Below the pieces are notes generated by a model, which was given only the letters and a program-made list of their open reading frames with translations, ran no database searches and was not told the DNA's origin. From Spisula solida (lineage: Eukaryota; Mollusca; Bivalvia; Venerida; Mactridae): a stretch of DNA of 64,000 nt. Below, in pieces: positions 13,601-28,600 of this stretch (position 1 is the first letter of the stretch; every line of letters begins with the position of its first letter). Made by a program: the position numbers and the translations under genes. The stretch lies in contig OX365957.1 of assembly GCA_947247005.1 (NCBI GenBank), forward strand, positions 12,744,817 through 12,808,816. The letters run 5' to 3'.

Positions 13601-16600
13601 CACATTTTACTTTGATCACCTCCTTTTTTAATGTGAAATTGATATGATCATGGGGTTACCCCGTACCTCACTTCAGTGTAGTTATCATTCATAATTACCC
13701 CATTTAATGGCTAACTATGCACGAAATTCAAAGTTCACAATAAGTTATTAAGTGTGGGGTGAGTATAAAGGCTTGCTTGAAATATCCTTTTTGTGGGATA
13801 TGGATTGTTTGTTCTATTTCTGACCTTTGCGTTGATGGCTAGGCGCTGTGTTGCTTTGGATTGTCTGTGCACTACATTATTTATAAATTATGCATATTCA
13901 TTTGCAGTTACTCACTGGATGTGTTTAACGGTGCCAACAAGTATGGTATAAGTGTGAAGATACAAGCATGTTTAGAAGGCGACAGTAATTGTGTTGGTGG
14001 ATTTATATTGAATCAAGCGGTTCTTCCAAAACCCTTATGTGTATATTCGGCCACTAATACATTTGCTATCGATGGTATGTATACATCGTACTTAACATCA
14101 TTTAACAGTATGTGTCTCTGCAATCATGTATTTCCCAATCAAATATGTATCACACACTGTGGAAAACGTAAGGAAACGTATTAACCGGTAAATAAAATTG
14201 AGAGTTGGTCTATATTATTTATATACTGGTAAATACATGTATTATAAAATGGTATCTGGTCTTACATGTAAAACACGCATACCATTAGCATGTCCTAAAC
14301 AGGTTCATTGCAAGCAGCAACAATTTGACTATGCCTAACTCAATATGAACGGTTTTACGAAATTGCATTAGCAGCGTATACATTTTATGACGGATAATTT
14401 TTACATTTCTGTGTTGTGCTTAAGTATTTATTCCAACAATTTGGCATTCCGTTTCAAATGATGCATGTTTAGTCATTTTTATTAAAAACATTGTAGAATT
14501 TTCACTGTTGGAATGGAAATACAAGGCACACCTACCATTTAATGACCACATAGTCCCTCCATATACTGATATACTCTTCGAAGATCTTGGGTTAGCATGG
14601 TTTATGTTGAGTGAAAGATGCACTGTTAACATTGGTGGCCATCTAGAAAATGGTATGTACAACTATGTTTTTGGGGTATATATGCTACTGTCCAGCAATA
14701 GCTTTGTATAACCGTGTGCATTTGTCATTCAATGTACTCAGTTCGACTGTGAGTACTTCTGTACTTGTACTGGTGACTACTATGGAACGGGACAGCTTCT
14801 GTATGAATGCAGGCTTGCTTGGAAACATATACGAACTACTTGGCAATATGCAAATTTATGTTATGTTTAACTATTCTAATGCGTTCATACATTGTTCTGC
14901 ACATTGCTAGACAATATACAGTACGGTTTCGAACCCCCTACAGATACAAAATATTCTACTAAAACAAGAAATAACCAAAGTCAATATTCCAGATTGTGAT
15001 ATGTCAGCACAAGATATCCAAGTACCAGATAACATGCAGTGTCAACTTTCCAGTAATTGCTCTAGCATCAAATGCTGTCTTCAAGACGCCATCATTGGGA
15101 GTTACTTCAGATTTAGCGTTGATATTGATCCATGCACGTACCATCTGAAAGCATGTATCGAACATTACTGTATGGACTTCTCAACGGTTGATTACCCTTG
15201 GGGTATGTTTATTTGATACTAGGATAATTATACACTCATCAAAAGTGCTAAATACACACATTGCTTTCGGCCAATAAACTGCTATAATTATAATAGTCAA
15301 GGCAAAGCAAACTAGATTTTGGTATTTTTTTTTAAAATATCCTCTGTTATATTATAAAAAAACAATTCCATTCTTTTTGAGGGTCATAACTACATTTGTT
15401 TATGTGTAGCATGTTGCCACTTCTAGTCATTAGGAAGTGACCATGGGTATTACAGGTATACATGTATTTTAATTATTCTCTTGTAGGGACTACACAACAG
15501 TTGAACTTTGGTGGAATCCTTCGTTTGGAGTAAGTCAACATTTTATGTATGCATATACGTAAAGTTGAAAAATACTGAATGCTAAATGTGTGTCCCATTG
15601 GCATGGCATGTATGGTATAGAACAAAACATGAACAATTCATTAATGATAAACCTATATTGTTATTGAAACCGAATAAAACACAATGATGGCCACTACATC
15701 TGGAGTGACGCAGTACTCGAGTCAAGTAGACTACACGTATTACGATGTAAAGCCAATCACATAGGCTTAACCAGACATCTATAATTTCAATGCTAAACAA
15801 ACATATTATTTATGAAAATTTAAAACAACAAAACGTCACTCTCATATTATTCTAATACTATAGCATATACTGTTTGTAGTGTTTATGTGGATGACCTTGT
15901 GCTGGAGAACATGTATTTAGTGGATGTACAGTTACACGAATGTTCAGAATCCTCAACCGGTTGTGATCACTTGTATAGTATTATGTCTAATACTTTACTG
16001 CCGAAAATTCAGTGTAGTTGGGATAAAGGGTTCTACATCGAAGGTACATGTTTCCGTAAACATTAAACCAAATATCAACTACTTTTGTGTATAGGAACCG
16101 CTAATATAATGACTTTTTCCCCTCTGTCCATTGTCTAAATTACCTTTTATGGATGCATTTTGCATTTTTTATCAAAATTATGTGTTAAATTAGTGGCTTT
16201 GTATTAAACTGTTACTTCTGTTGGTTCATTCACAGACCGCGTCTGTAGCCTAGTCGTAGCGTGTTTACTTCCAGTACGGGAGGGCAAAATAGAAATGGTA
16301 TCCGTAATTGTCGTACCTTCTTTCCCACGTAGAAATCAAACATATCATCATTTAGGTGTCAAGAGTGATTCATCTAAGTTATACAATGTTAGAATTATTT
16401 TTTCAATCGACCTAGTAAATAATTTGGTCTAATAAATCTAAACTATTGAAACTATGTATTGCGTCTTGCTTCCAGACTTTTCCCTACAAACTTGGCTCTT
16501 ACAAGAATCTGTTATACAAGGAACCGCATTATCTGCCTATCAGTATAGCAAATTGTTAGATGACACACACCTGGCGGCATTTTTGAGGGAAGATGAGTGT

Positions 16601-19600
16601 ATTATACATACTAATGGGTCCTGGACATCAGGTAAACGTTTCATTCTGCGAATAAACTAGTGTGCAAGTAAGACAACCTTTCAGAAGAAGGAAATTCGTT
16701 ATTGCTACAATGTATCTACTAGTAAATTGTTAATTTATTGAGTGTACAATGACATTGCATCATTTATTGCCCTGCCTCGATGATATCGGACGCAGAACTG
16801 CACACAAACCAGGAGATATATAGTATCCCAAGTTACAATCAAAGACAGGTTTCCTTATAAATGTTGCCCGATGATCACGGGGAGTTAAAATGGCAAAGGG
16901 TGGTTGAACGGCTGAACTAATGTAGAAACTACACGTACATGGATGACGAAATACCATAAAATAGTAGTCCCCGTTAGTGTCTACTAATCCTGCTTTATTT
17001 TATCGGGTGACTTTGTACTTTGCAATGAATAAATGCATGACACTTTTATTTATTAAGATTTAAAAAAACATTTCAGAATGCCCGTATACTGTGGATACCA
17101 TAGATTTACCGACCGGGATACATTGTACAATCTCCGCGAAATGTACCCGGCTAGACTGCTGCATGTATGTAGAAATGCTGTCCAGAAATTTGAAAATATA
17201 CATTGATATCAATCCATGCTCGTATGACCTTAATATCGGCATAGAACGATACAGGTATAACCGTCAGCTGAATACCTACAAGTGGGGTGATGACATTGAA
17301 GTATGGTTGTTTGGAATAGTCAGAGTCAGGTATGTGTGCTTCTGTATTGTCACTAAATTACCGAAATATTCACTCTTTCTTTTATGTGTAAAATGAAGCT
17401 TAACAATGCCTCACATGTTTGGAATTAGGGCTTTCTCGCTTGATAATACTTTGTTACTATATATAGTTACAAATTTGCATTGAAAAAAAAGTATTATGCG
17501 CCCTTTTAAAGTATTATCAGCTTTTGGCTCGCCTCGTGCAGGGCATGATAATAGCCCTTGGAAGACGTACAAGCGCAACGTTACGTCATTTGCATCTTAA
17601 AGTGGCCGCCTCCGAGCGTAGGCCTTCTCGAATCACTTGCAAACCAGATTGATGGATTAGGACAAGCAGGATAGCACATTTCAAAATTGCATCAATACTC
17701 GATGAATATATACATTGAATACGTGTTCACTAGACGAGATCCAGATTCTTCTGTTATTCCAAAAATTCAAAAAACACTTTTTTCAGAATTTTGCATCAAA
17801 ACATACACCAGGATGTAGCTCATTGTCTAACTGAAAAAATGAATACACATATCATATGTTTCCGTTTATTAATAAAAATGTTACGGATAATTTAGTGATA
17901 GACCCCTACGACGACCTTTTTCGAAAACTATATCTAACAATTTCTGAACACGTTATGTCTAGTAAGTGTTTTCTTAAATTGGTAGTTTAATGAAAAAACT
18001 ACAACATGAATATTATACAGAACAATAAATGGCTGAGCAGTGCAATTGAGTGATAATCGCCCCGGTAGATTATAATTGCCCTCGGGCTAGCGCCCTCAGG
18101 CAATTATCAACCTACCGGGGCGATTATCACCGAATGGCACTGATCCGCCATGTATTATTATATAAATACAATGTATGCATAATTATACTACTAGTAGTTT
18201 AACGTCACAACTTCTTCAGCATGGTGTACTTGTTACATGTACATGCAAACATCAATGTGTATGTACATGTAATAATAAACGTACCGTTATTTTCAGTACA
18301 ACCATCTATGATCTGTCCGGCCTAGAGAAGTATTTGATTGGCATGAATTTGAAAATGTGTTTTGAAACTAATGCCGATTGCATATTTGATACAAATATCC
18401 TATCGGATGTTTTACTTCCCAAGACCGAATGTGTGTGGAACTTTGAATACTTAGACTCAGGTTTGTATCATTCGATTTGCCAATACTTTATCATCCCGAC
18501 CCCGATATGTTGTAGCAATGATTAAGCGTCCTATGTTGTCCCTTGCTGGTTGTGTTTAAACAACGTCGATAGAATCAATGGTAACTATTAATAAATACTG
18601 TAGCACACAGATAATCTACAACCACACACATACAGCGGGACATTGCCTAGCCACCCAAGTCGGACATAGAATGAAACATCCATATCCAAAAGCAATGGAC
18701 ATTCCAAGCAACCTATATACCTACCCCGCATTGAATGACACACTGCGAACTTCGAATTTCGTCCATTATTTACCATAAAGCATCATACGAATGCTCATCT
18801 TACCATGGTGTATAATTGTGCTTATTTCCAGTTATACTGAACACTAAACAAATCTAGTTAAGCAAGGTGTCGTATGCTAAATTGAATTGGACCGAAACCT
18901 TAGTATAAACGGGTCCTTTAAATTATATATGATTATTAAAACACATGTCTTGTAGTACATGTATGTCGTGTCTTATGTAATATTTACGATGTTTGCAGAT
19001 TTCAACCTAAATACGTGGTATACATCATACGACTTGGATATCAATCATCACTTGCCTACTAAGTATTTGACAATTCTAGAAGATGATCTTGGTATTTCAT
19101 CATATCTGAGCAGCGAGTGTAGTCAAACAAGTAACACATATACACCGTCCATAAACTATTGGAAGAATGGTAAGCTTAAAACAATATTGATATCGTCTAT
19201 TTTCATTTTTAGCTCACCTGTCACAAAGTGACAGAGTGAGCTTTTGTGATCACTCTTCGTCCGTCGTCCGTCGTCCGTCCGTCCGTCAACAATTGGCTTG
19301 TGTAGACACTAGAGGTCACAATTTTAGCCTAATCTTTATGAAACTTGGTCACAATGATCATCTCAACAAAATATAGGTCAAGTTCGATATTGAATCGTCC
19401 GGGGTCAAAAACTAGGTCACAAGGTCAAATCATAAAAAAACCATGTGTAGTCACTTGAGGTCACAATTTTGACATATTCTTTATGAAACTTGGTCAGAAT
19501 GATCATCTTAACAAAATCTAGGTCAAGTTCGATATTGGGTTATTCGGGATCAAAAACTAGGGCACAAGGTCAAATCATAGAAAAACCTTGTGTAGTCACT

Positions 19601-22600
19601 AGAGGTCACAATTTTGACTTAATCTTTATGTAACTTGGTCACAATGATCATCTTAACAAAATCTAGGTCAAGTTTGATATTGGATTTTCTGGGGTCAAAA
19701 ACTAGGTCACAAGGTAAAATAATAGAAAAACTTTGTGTAGTCACTAGAGGTCACAATTTTGACTTAATCTTTATGTAACTTGGTCACAATGATCACCTTA
19801 ACAAAATCTAGGTCAAGTTCGATATTGGATTTTCTGGGCTAAAAAACTAGGTCACAAGGTCAAATCATAGAAAAAACTTGTGTAGTCAATAGAGGTCACA
19901 ATTTTGGTCTAATCTTTATGAAACTCGATCACAATGATCATTTAACAAAATCTAGGTCAAGTTCGATATTGGGTCATCCGGGGTTAAAAACTAGGTCACA
20001 AGGTCAAATAATAGAAACACTTTGTGTAGTCACTAGAGGTCACAGTTTTGGCCTGATTTTTTACGAAACTTAGTCACAATGATCATAATAACAAAATCTA
20101 GGTCAAGTTCGATATTCGGTCATCCGGGGTCAAAAACTAGGTCACAAGGTCAAATCATAGAAAAACCTTGCATAGTCACTAGAGGTCATAATTTTGGCAT
20201 AATCTTTATGAAACTCGGTCACACTGATCATCTCAACAAAATCTTGATCAAGTTCGATATGAGTTCATCCGGGGTCAAAAACTAGGTCACAAGGTCAAAT
20301 AATAGAAAAACCTTGTGTAGTCATTATAGGTCACAGTTTTGGTATGATCTTTACGAAACTTGGTCACAATGATCATCTCAACAAAATCTAGGCCAAGTTT
20401 GATATTGGTTTCTCTGGGGTCAAAAACTAGGTTACAAGGTCAAATCATATAAAAACTTTGTGAAGTCACTAGAGGTCACAATATTGACCTAATATGTAAA
20501 AAACTTGGTCACAATGATCATCTCAACAAAATTTAGGTCAAGTTCGACAGGTGAGCGACCTAGGGCCCTTTGGGCCCTCTTGTTTATAAGTAAAAAAAAA
20601 TACATTGGTTCGGTTATTTTCCACATGTCTAGTTACAAGTTTTTCTTAGTGCTACGAATATTATTATTTGATCGTTACTTTACTTTTATAAACTACGTAT
20701 TAGATATCATCGTTAAACACCTACATCGCAACCTCGAGCGTCCGCTTCGAGTGTGTGAAGTCCCGGGTACGATCCCTGGCCTCGTCATACCAAAGACGAT
20801 GTAATAAAAGTGGTACCAGTAATTTCCTTCTTGGACCCTCAGAATACAAGGGAAACTTGCTTCTCTTTTCTCAAACACTCGTGACGATGGATAAAATCAG
20901 GAACGTGGTGTTGAGAGTGGTTATAGAAGTTGAAAAACATAAATTAGTATAAACTAACTAAGAATATCATAGTTGAACACATGTTAAGCGTGAGTGAATC
21001 ATACATGTATGTTTCAGAATGTCCATTTGACTTTGATGTAGAACAACTTCCGGATACAATGTCATGTAGCATTGCTGAGTCATGCACTTACATAGACTGT
21101 TGTGTGAACGTAGATGTCTTGCAGCGAAATGTGCACTTTTATTTGGACATCGATACATGCAGTCATAAGTTAAGCATAGGAATAGAAACTTTAATATATG
21201 AGAAGAGCTTGTTGGAGTTCGAATGGGGCATAGAACATTTCTTCAGCATGAATGGAGTATTTAGATTCAGGTACAACTACTGTATATCATACATCATCAC
21301 TCGTTTAACTACTCTGTTACATAATCTGATAATCACCACTCCTTTTACACATTACTTGTATATTTCATGTTCTCCTTTTAACGTCTCCTTTTCATAATCT
21401 GATAACCACTACTTGTTTGACTACTCTATTTCATATTCTGTTACATCACCACTTGTTTAAACACTCTATTTCATACTCTTGACACATCACCACTCGTTTG
21501 ATGGTTGGATAAGCGTAGGTGTTTGGGCGTAATGCAATGCTTTCAAACTTGGTACACTTGTTACACATTACTTTATACTATCCAGCATTGCAACAGAATT
21601 ATGACCATGCAATGTTTGACTTAGCTAGTTTTATTTAAAGGCTTCCACTGGGGCATAATCGTTAATTGATAGCATAATTATTGTTTTATGCGTAGATTGC
21701 CTTGTTTGTTTGTCAGTCCGCCCGTCCCAAAATGTTGTATGGTCTGTAACTTGAAAAGTGATCGTGCTAAAGTATTCAAAGTTCTTAGGAATATTCGTCA
21801 GAGTGATCTCTTGTGGATCTATGTATTATTATTCGAATTCGACCAGTATTTGCAGAGTTATTTCCGTTGGAATGATGAAATTTGATGAAATTTGACATAT
21901 CATTGAGCTACAGTCTTCAGACTCTATAGGAATATAAGTCAGCATGAGTGCAGCTACATATTTGTATTTGGGTCCAACCTGTATTAGCAAAGTTATTACC
22001 CTTTGGTCGGTGAAAATGGATGACGTTTGGCTTGCGTCGTCCGTTACTTGAAAGTAATTGTGCTAGTGCTATAGTTATCAATCTGGTTGTGCACTTACAT
22101 GTATATAGAGGATATTTGTTGATTTTGGTGTAAGATCGAATTTTATTTCACCGAGTGATCACAGAAAATCAATATTTTCACGAGATTGTCACGTCGAAAT
22201 TGGAACGTCACGACGTGAGTATTATGACGTCATGATGACGTAACGCATATTTTAAAAACCGGCGCCGTTGACGTTACGTTTCTTTTTCTGCACGATACTG
22301 GAACCAGCTTCAAAACAGTGAAAATAATAAAGTGGTAATTTCACTGTTATTTTCATTGTTATTTTCACTAAAAAAACTCCATAATCCATTGAAAGCAAAT
22401 AATAAATATTTGTATTTGGATCCGACTAGCAGAGTTTCTGTCGTTGCAATGATGCAATTGTGCTTGGGTCACTCATAACTCTATAAATAGTTATGCTACA
22501 GTCATCAAACGTTGTAGGATGCATAGGCCTATGCCCCAAACCTTAGGGTTTCAGCAATAAGGGTAGAGTAAACATTCAGAGTATTTCCGCGAACTCCTTT

Positions 22601-25600
22601 GAACACCCCTAGTACAAAAAGTGACATGTAGTATGTATGTATGTATTCAAATCTGAAGTATGCCAATGAAGGATTTAATCAGTTTGTGTTGCACATGTAT
22701 TACAGATACACAGTTACCAACTTGGAAAATGAGGGTAGTCTTATTGTGTCTCTAACTATGCAGACATGTCTAAGCTTCGACTCGGACTGTGCAGATCCTG
22801 TTAAACTAATGTGGAATACAAGACTAAAGAAGCCATTGTGTGATGTAACGATGGGTTATGTAGAAGAAGGTAACTACTATCAAATATCTACACATACGTG
22901 GATTGGTGACATGATCAGACTTGGCCGTTTAATCACAGTCTTTACACACAATCAGAATGAGTACATGTAGCAAACATATCCCTATTTTAACTAGGTGTAG
23001 AAATGGAAAACTTACTGATTACAAAAGTAGGGGAATCTACAACTGGGCTTGAAAACCGAGTTCATCTTAAAACGAGGGTTGGGGCAAAGTGTCACAGTCC
23101 CTGGGGCAAAATGTTACATGTAGTAAGTGCCGACTAGCCATGAAGCTCACGTGCCAGAAACACGGACGGAGGTGAAGAGGCGAGGTTGGTAAGCTTAACT
23201 GTATAGAGGATGGAGACTATGCATACTTAATCACCAAAGTGTGTATTTGTGATTGTGTGCTTTGTCTGGACGCAGGCTTCCCATATTTCCTTTCTATCAT
23301 AAAAATAATGTACATGGTAAATGTATCATTCTCATCGAAGCGGTGTTGATGCATAATTAATTAAAACATACAATGTTTCTACGTGTGCCATGTTGATACT
23401 ATTACATCTATGTGGCAATGTTGTTTTCTCAATCATTACACTACATAGTTATACATAAAATAATAATAGAATAATTACACTAATATACGTAAGGTATAAA
23501 CTAATGAATGGATATCAACCACTTTCAATTATTTTCAGACTTTTCCCTGCAAACATGGGCAGCTACAAATAACTTTCATATTGGCAACCTGGATGTTTTG
23601 GCACTAACATTTCTGTATGAAACACTGGGTATTACATCATATCTGAACACGGAGATGTGTAGTCTGGATTCCACGTTAAATAATGAATGGACTAATGGTA
23701 AATAATTGGCATAACTACAAGTGTAGTTGTTTGAATAGCCTTTTTCACGTTATAACATTTCGTTTTATTACGACAATGGTGTTCTTGTGAATGAAAACTG
23801 ACTGTTTCTGACAATGTGTTTAGTGTATATCAATGACAGTATTCCTGGTTTGAAATATTGGTAAGAAGAATGTTCAGTTCGAACGCGGGGATACATTGTA
23901 CCGGTAGAAAAACGTTTGCATAATTTGTAGTAATTTAATCAAATTATCTGTAGTTGTACAGTATGTGCTATAATATTATATACATCTATATTGCTAAAAC
24001 AGGTGTAAGTGTCTTCCCGTCATTCGTTTTAGTGCAGTCATATATTTGCAATGGTTTACTTGAAATATCCTTTTATTTCGGATAAGGTTGGTGTGTTCTG
24101 TATTAGTCCATTGCGTTGCTGGCTATGCGCTGTAGCCGTTTACGCATGGATTCGAAAGTTTCTGTGCTTATTCAGTATATTCTATATTAATTATTCTAAC
24201 TCAGCGTTCACTTTTTACAGATTGTTCCAGCAATGTACAATTGACTAGCCTGCCCAGTCATGTGACCTGCCAATTGATGGCTTCATGTTCCGCCATGCAG
24301 TGTTGCATTGAATCAGCAGATTTGCAACGTACTTTTCAAGTATCTGTTGACATCAATACATGTGATAAAATACTGAAATTGAAGATTGAAAAACTGATTT
24401 ACAACATCAAACTTTTCCAATTTGAATGGGGTAAAGTATACGTACTCTTCGAATATACTAATTGTAATAAATGGGCGTATTATGGTTATTTTACTTCTGG
24501 GTGAATACGCCTAGTTTCGTACATAATTTAATAGATCGATTAGACGAAAATAGGGCGATCTTAAGATTTTTAAAAAATTATTTTCCAATTCTAGATGTAA
24601 AATTCCAATTTAAAACAAACCATTTCTGATAAGCATACTATCACATAGAAGTTTATCTGACATTGGCATGTTTTATATCTTTAATTATCATTGTCCATAA
24701 CATATATTATAACTTATATTACTTATTATGAATAACGTATTACACTGTTTCAGGTACTTGGAGAGAGTTCAGTCTATTTAATGTCATTAGGATCGGGTAC
24801 GTAGTAATCATACTGTAAATGTTCTAACGTCTTTTATCTAATAAGTAAAACAAGTTGAACAAACTGTTGTAATAAGTGTGTGCTTTCTGTAACTCGGTTT
24901 ATGTCGTATCAAAGTTTCCAATTACAGTTTTATGTTTATCACATCGAATCAATGTGCCGAAAGATATAGGTCTCGTGATTAAAAGTCAATACATGTAACA
25001 CGAATAAAAGAAGGAATGAAGCTGTCGTTAAGAAGTGGCAAGCATTATCATGTCCGCTCAGTTAAGCTATCTCATATGGGTTTTTTCAACAAAAACTTGC
25101 TTCATTTTTAATAACGTGAATAAGGTTAAATTTAAATCCCTTGCCATGGTCATATTTAGAGGAAAAAAATAAATTTGACCCGACTAGTTACGAACATTGA
25201 GTATTCTGTGTACTTGTGTTATTTAGTATTATGTTTAATATAATTCAGTACAAATACTCAAAACATGAAAACGGTGCAGATGACTCTCGTCTCCATTCAA
25301 AAGTCAATGCCAATCTTATAGCAACAGAAGTAAATAAATATAGTGTAGTTAGTTTTTGTTTTATTTAATTATACGCTTAGAGGTGAAATGTTAACAGGGC
25401 CTCTAAGATAAACCTGTTTTTGTATAAATGTGTCGTTCCTTTAGAACTGTAAAATGGTGTTGATATTTACTATGTGCACGACATGTCCTAGATCAATATC
25501 CCGTTCACAGGCCACATATAGACATAAAAACATATATTTGTTTTCAAAATAAATTTGCATATACTTGTAGTTGTATACTCTAAGCATATTTAAAAAGAAA

Positions 25601-28600
25601 ATATATTTAGTTTAGGATTAGTTTCCAAATATGTTGTTTAGAGTGACAGTGTATTTATATATCGCAGGCAATATGATGTCCAATTAATCTCGCTGGTGAC
25701 GTATTGTTCGTTATTTTCCAGATACAAATTTGATAATCTACAAAATTCTGCACAAATCGTTGCGACCACATCAGTAGCAGTATGCTTAGAGTCTGAAGGA
25801 GCATGTGAATTCAATGTGACAGTAGTTGACAATATTATTCTGCCTAAATTACCGTGTGACTTGAACACAGGATTCACCATATCTGGTAACCTAACTTTTT
25901 AATATAGATACGAACATATCAGCTACAAGCAAATCAAATCAAATACCGTTGACAAAAGCAATATTTTTATACTCCCCAAAAATATTCATGGGGGTGCATA
26001 TAGTCGCCGATGTGATCGTCCGTCCGTCCGTCAGTCCGACCGACCGTTCTCACTGACTTGACGTTGGGGGTTTTCTTTTGTTCACCCTTGTGTTTGTAAA
26101 ATCCCATAAGCAACATTTGCACCCCGTAAGCAACGGAATGAATAGAATCTAAATATAACATATTTTGCCACACCCACAACAACAAGTGGGTGCGTACGGA
26201 TTGACGGACGGACGGACTCATTGACTTGACGTTGTGTGGTTTTCTTTTGTTCTTTATTTTGTTTGTAAAACCCCATAAGCAACATGTTGCATCCCGTAAG
26301 CAACGGAGTGAATCGAATCTAAATATAGTATATTGTTCCACACCCCACAAGTACAAGTGGGTGCGTACGGACTGACGGACGGACGGCATATTTAGTCCGA
26401 TTAATAACTCAAAAACTATTACACTTATTAATTTGAAACTAAGTCTTTGTATGTGTATTAATCTCATTGAGAGGAGGTTCAGTGCACAAGAATTATAACT
26501 CTTCATATTATTTCTTAACTTATATGTTGATCAATTTCAGTTATTGTTATTCATTAACTTTTGTTTAGAACAATTTCACACCAATGTTATTTATTTTCTT
26601 AACGTATCAAATATTTTGATCAATTTAATACCATTGTTATTTATTTCCTTAACGTATATGTTGATCATTTTCATATAATTGTGATTTATTTTCTTAACTT
26701 ATATGTTAATCAATTCATAGCATTGTGATTTATTTCTTAACTGATTTGATGATCATTTAATAGCATTGCTATTTGTTAACATATATGTTGATCAATTTTA
26801 TGTGATTGTTATTTATTAACTTGTATGTTGAAAACCTATGATACCAATGTTAAATATTTTCTTAACTTATCTGTTGTTCAATTTTATATCATTATTATAT
26901 ATTTTGTAAACGTATCCGTTGTTCAATTTCATATCATTGTTATTTATTTTCTTAACGTATATGTTGATCAATTTAATATTATTGTTATTTATTAACATAT
27001 CTGTTGAACAATTTCAAATCGTTCTGATTTATTTTCCTAAGTCTTTCGTTTATCAATTTCTAAACGTATATATCAATTATAGATTTTTCGCTTACATCAT
27101 GGTTGGCAAGCAATGACTATCCTAACAACCCAGTCCTAAGTGCAGACATAACATCCGAACTATTAGAATTATTGGGTGTATCGCGGTATACCAGGGATTC
27201 TATGTGTGACCAACGTTCTTCATTTTACACACTATCAGTTTATGGTTGGAAAAAAGGTATATGCCATTGATTAGTAACAATAGTAATAATGCATGTAATT
27301 ATTATTATTATGAACTTTTTTTTGAGGCAACACAGTTGGGCATGCCCAGCCATCCATGTAAGCCTTCTTATATGATTATTGATGATAAAAACATAGATAA
27401 TGAAGTTTGTAGACATATACCTCTTTATCGCCGTTACTGTGATACAAATGTATAAGCTGTTTAATATTTACCAGATAATCGTGTTTCAAACACGTTTTGC
27501 AGACAATTTATGTGCTAGCGATAATGTCAAATGTCGTTAAAATATGTAAATAGCTATACTTTACGGTCAACGCTTATCTTGGCTGTTGTTGTTATCATTG
27601 GTGCCTATGGTGTTCCGAAATTCCAAAAGTGCTGTCAATTTATCCAAGATATTTAATCCATCATACATGTATGACACAATGATCCATTGTAACACAGGTT
27701 ATACTTATGACATACATTTTACAAGTATATGTGAGTGTATAATATTTTAGAATGCCCACAAGTTTACACAAGGAATTTACCACATGGTATAACGTGCGTT
27801 ATTGGAGCCTCGTGTACAAACGTTGAATGCTGTGTTAATGTATATCCATTGTCAACATCGTTTAATACATACATGGACATCAATCCTTGTACTAATGTTT
27901 TGGAACTTCGAATTGAACAATTGGCTTTTACGGTCAGTTTGGAAGACTACAAATGGGGTAAATATGATCTTATGCACACTCCAAATTGCGGATATATAAT
28001 AAGATTATGTATTATTTTGCAAAATGATATGGTCAGTCCAGTGAATTACAATGTTTTACTTACTTACTTAATTAATTACTCATCGTCTCCGGTGGAACAC
28101 AAGGCTACAATGGTCTTTATCCAATTGGACCTGTTTTTAGCCATTGTCTGCGCTTCTCCCAGCAATAGTCCCATCTATGCGAGTTATGTCACCATAGTTC
28201 TGCATCATGTTGTTTTCGGTCTGCCAGGTTTCCTTTGAGCAGGTGGTGTCCATCAAAGAGCGACCTTTGGTATTCGGGACTGGTCCATTCTCAAAGCATG
28301 ACCTAGCCTATTCTTCTCTGCTCGGTTTCGGTAGTGGTGTTGTAGCAACCGGTCTTATTGAATAGGTAGTTCGTTATCTTGCTAGGCCAAAAGATTCTAC
28401 ATATTTAACGCAGACAACCATTATAAATCCTTCTGTTTTGTTCATGTCACTTTGAATGACTGACCAACACTCAGATCCGTATAGTAGAACAGAGTTTACG
28501 TTGCTGTTGAAAAGTTTTAGTTTGGTCCAAAGCGAGTATTGGTTAAAGTTTCATATTGGTCGGAGGATAGCATAGGAGCTTCTGGCCTTCCCCAGTCTTG

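Noticed and set aside
19206..20584. Possible CRISPR array (regular 145-bp repeat)
   Set aside because: Units are contiguous and degenerate with no constant short repeat and unique spacers; eukaryotic intron context.
20728..20870. Functional tRNA gene
   Set aside because: Only a B-box-like word fits; the A box and cloverleaf are poor and a SINE core follows.
25967..26506. 179-residue minus-strand frame with SVRQSVRTH repeats
   Set aside because: Produced by the (gtccgtcc)n and unit repeats of the Helentron-like remnant; no conserved motif.
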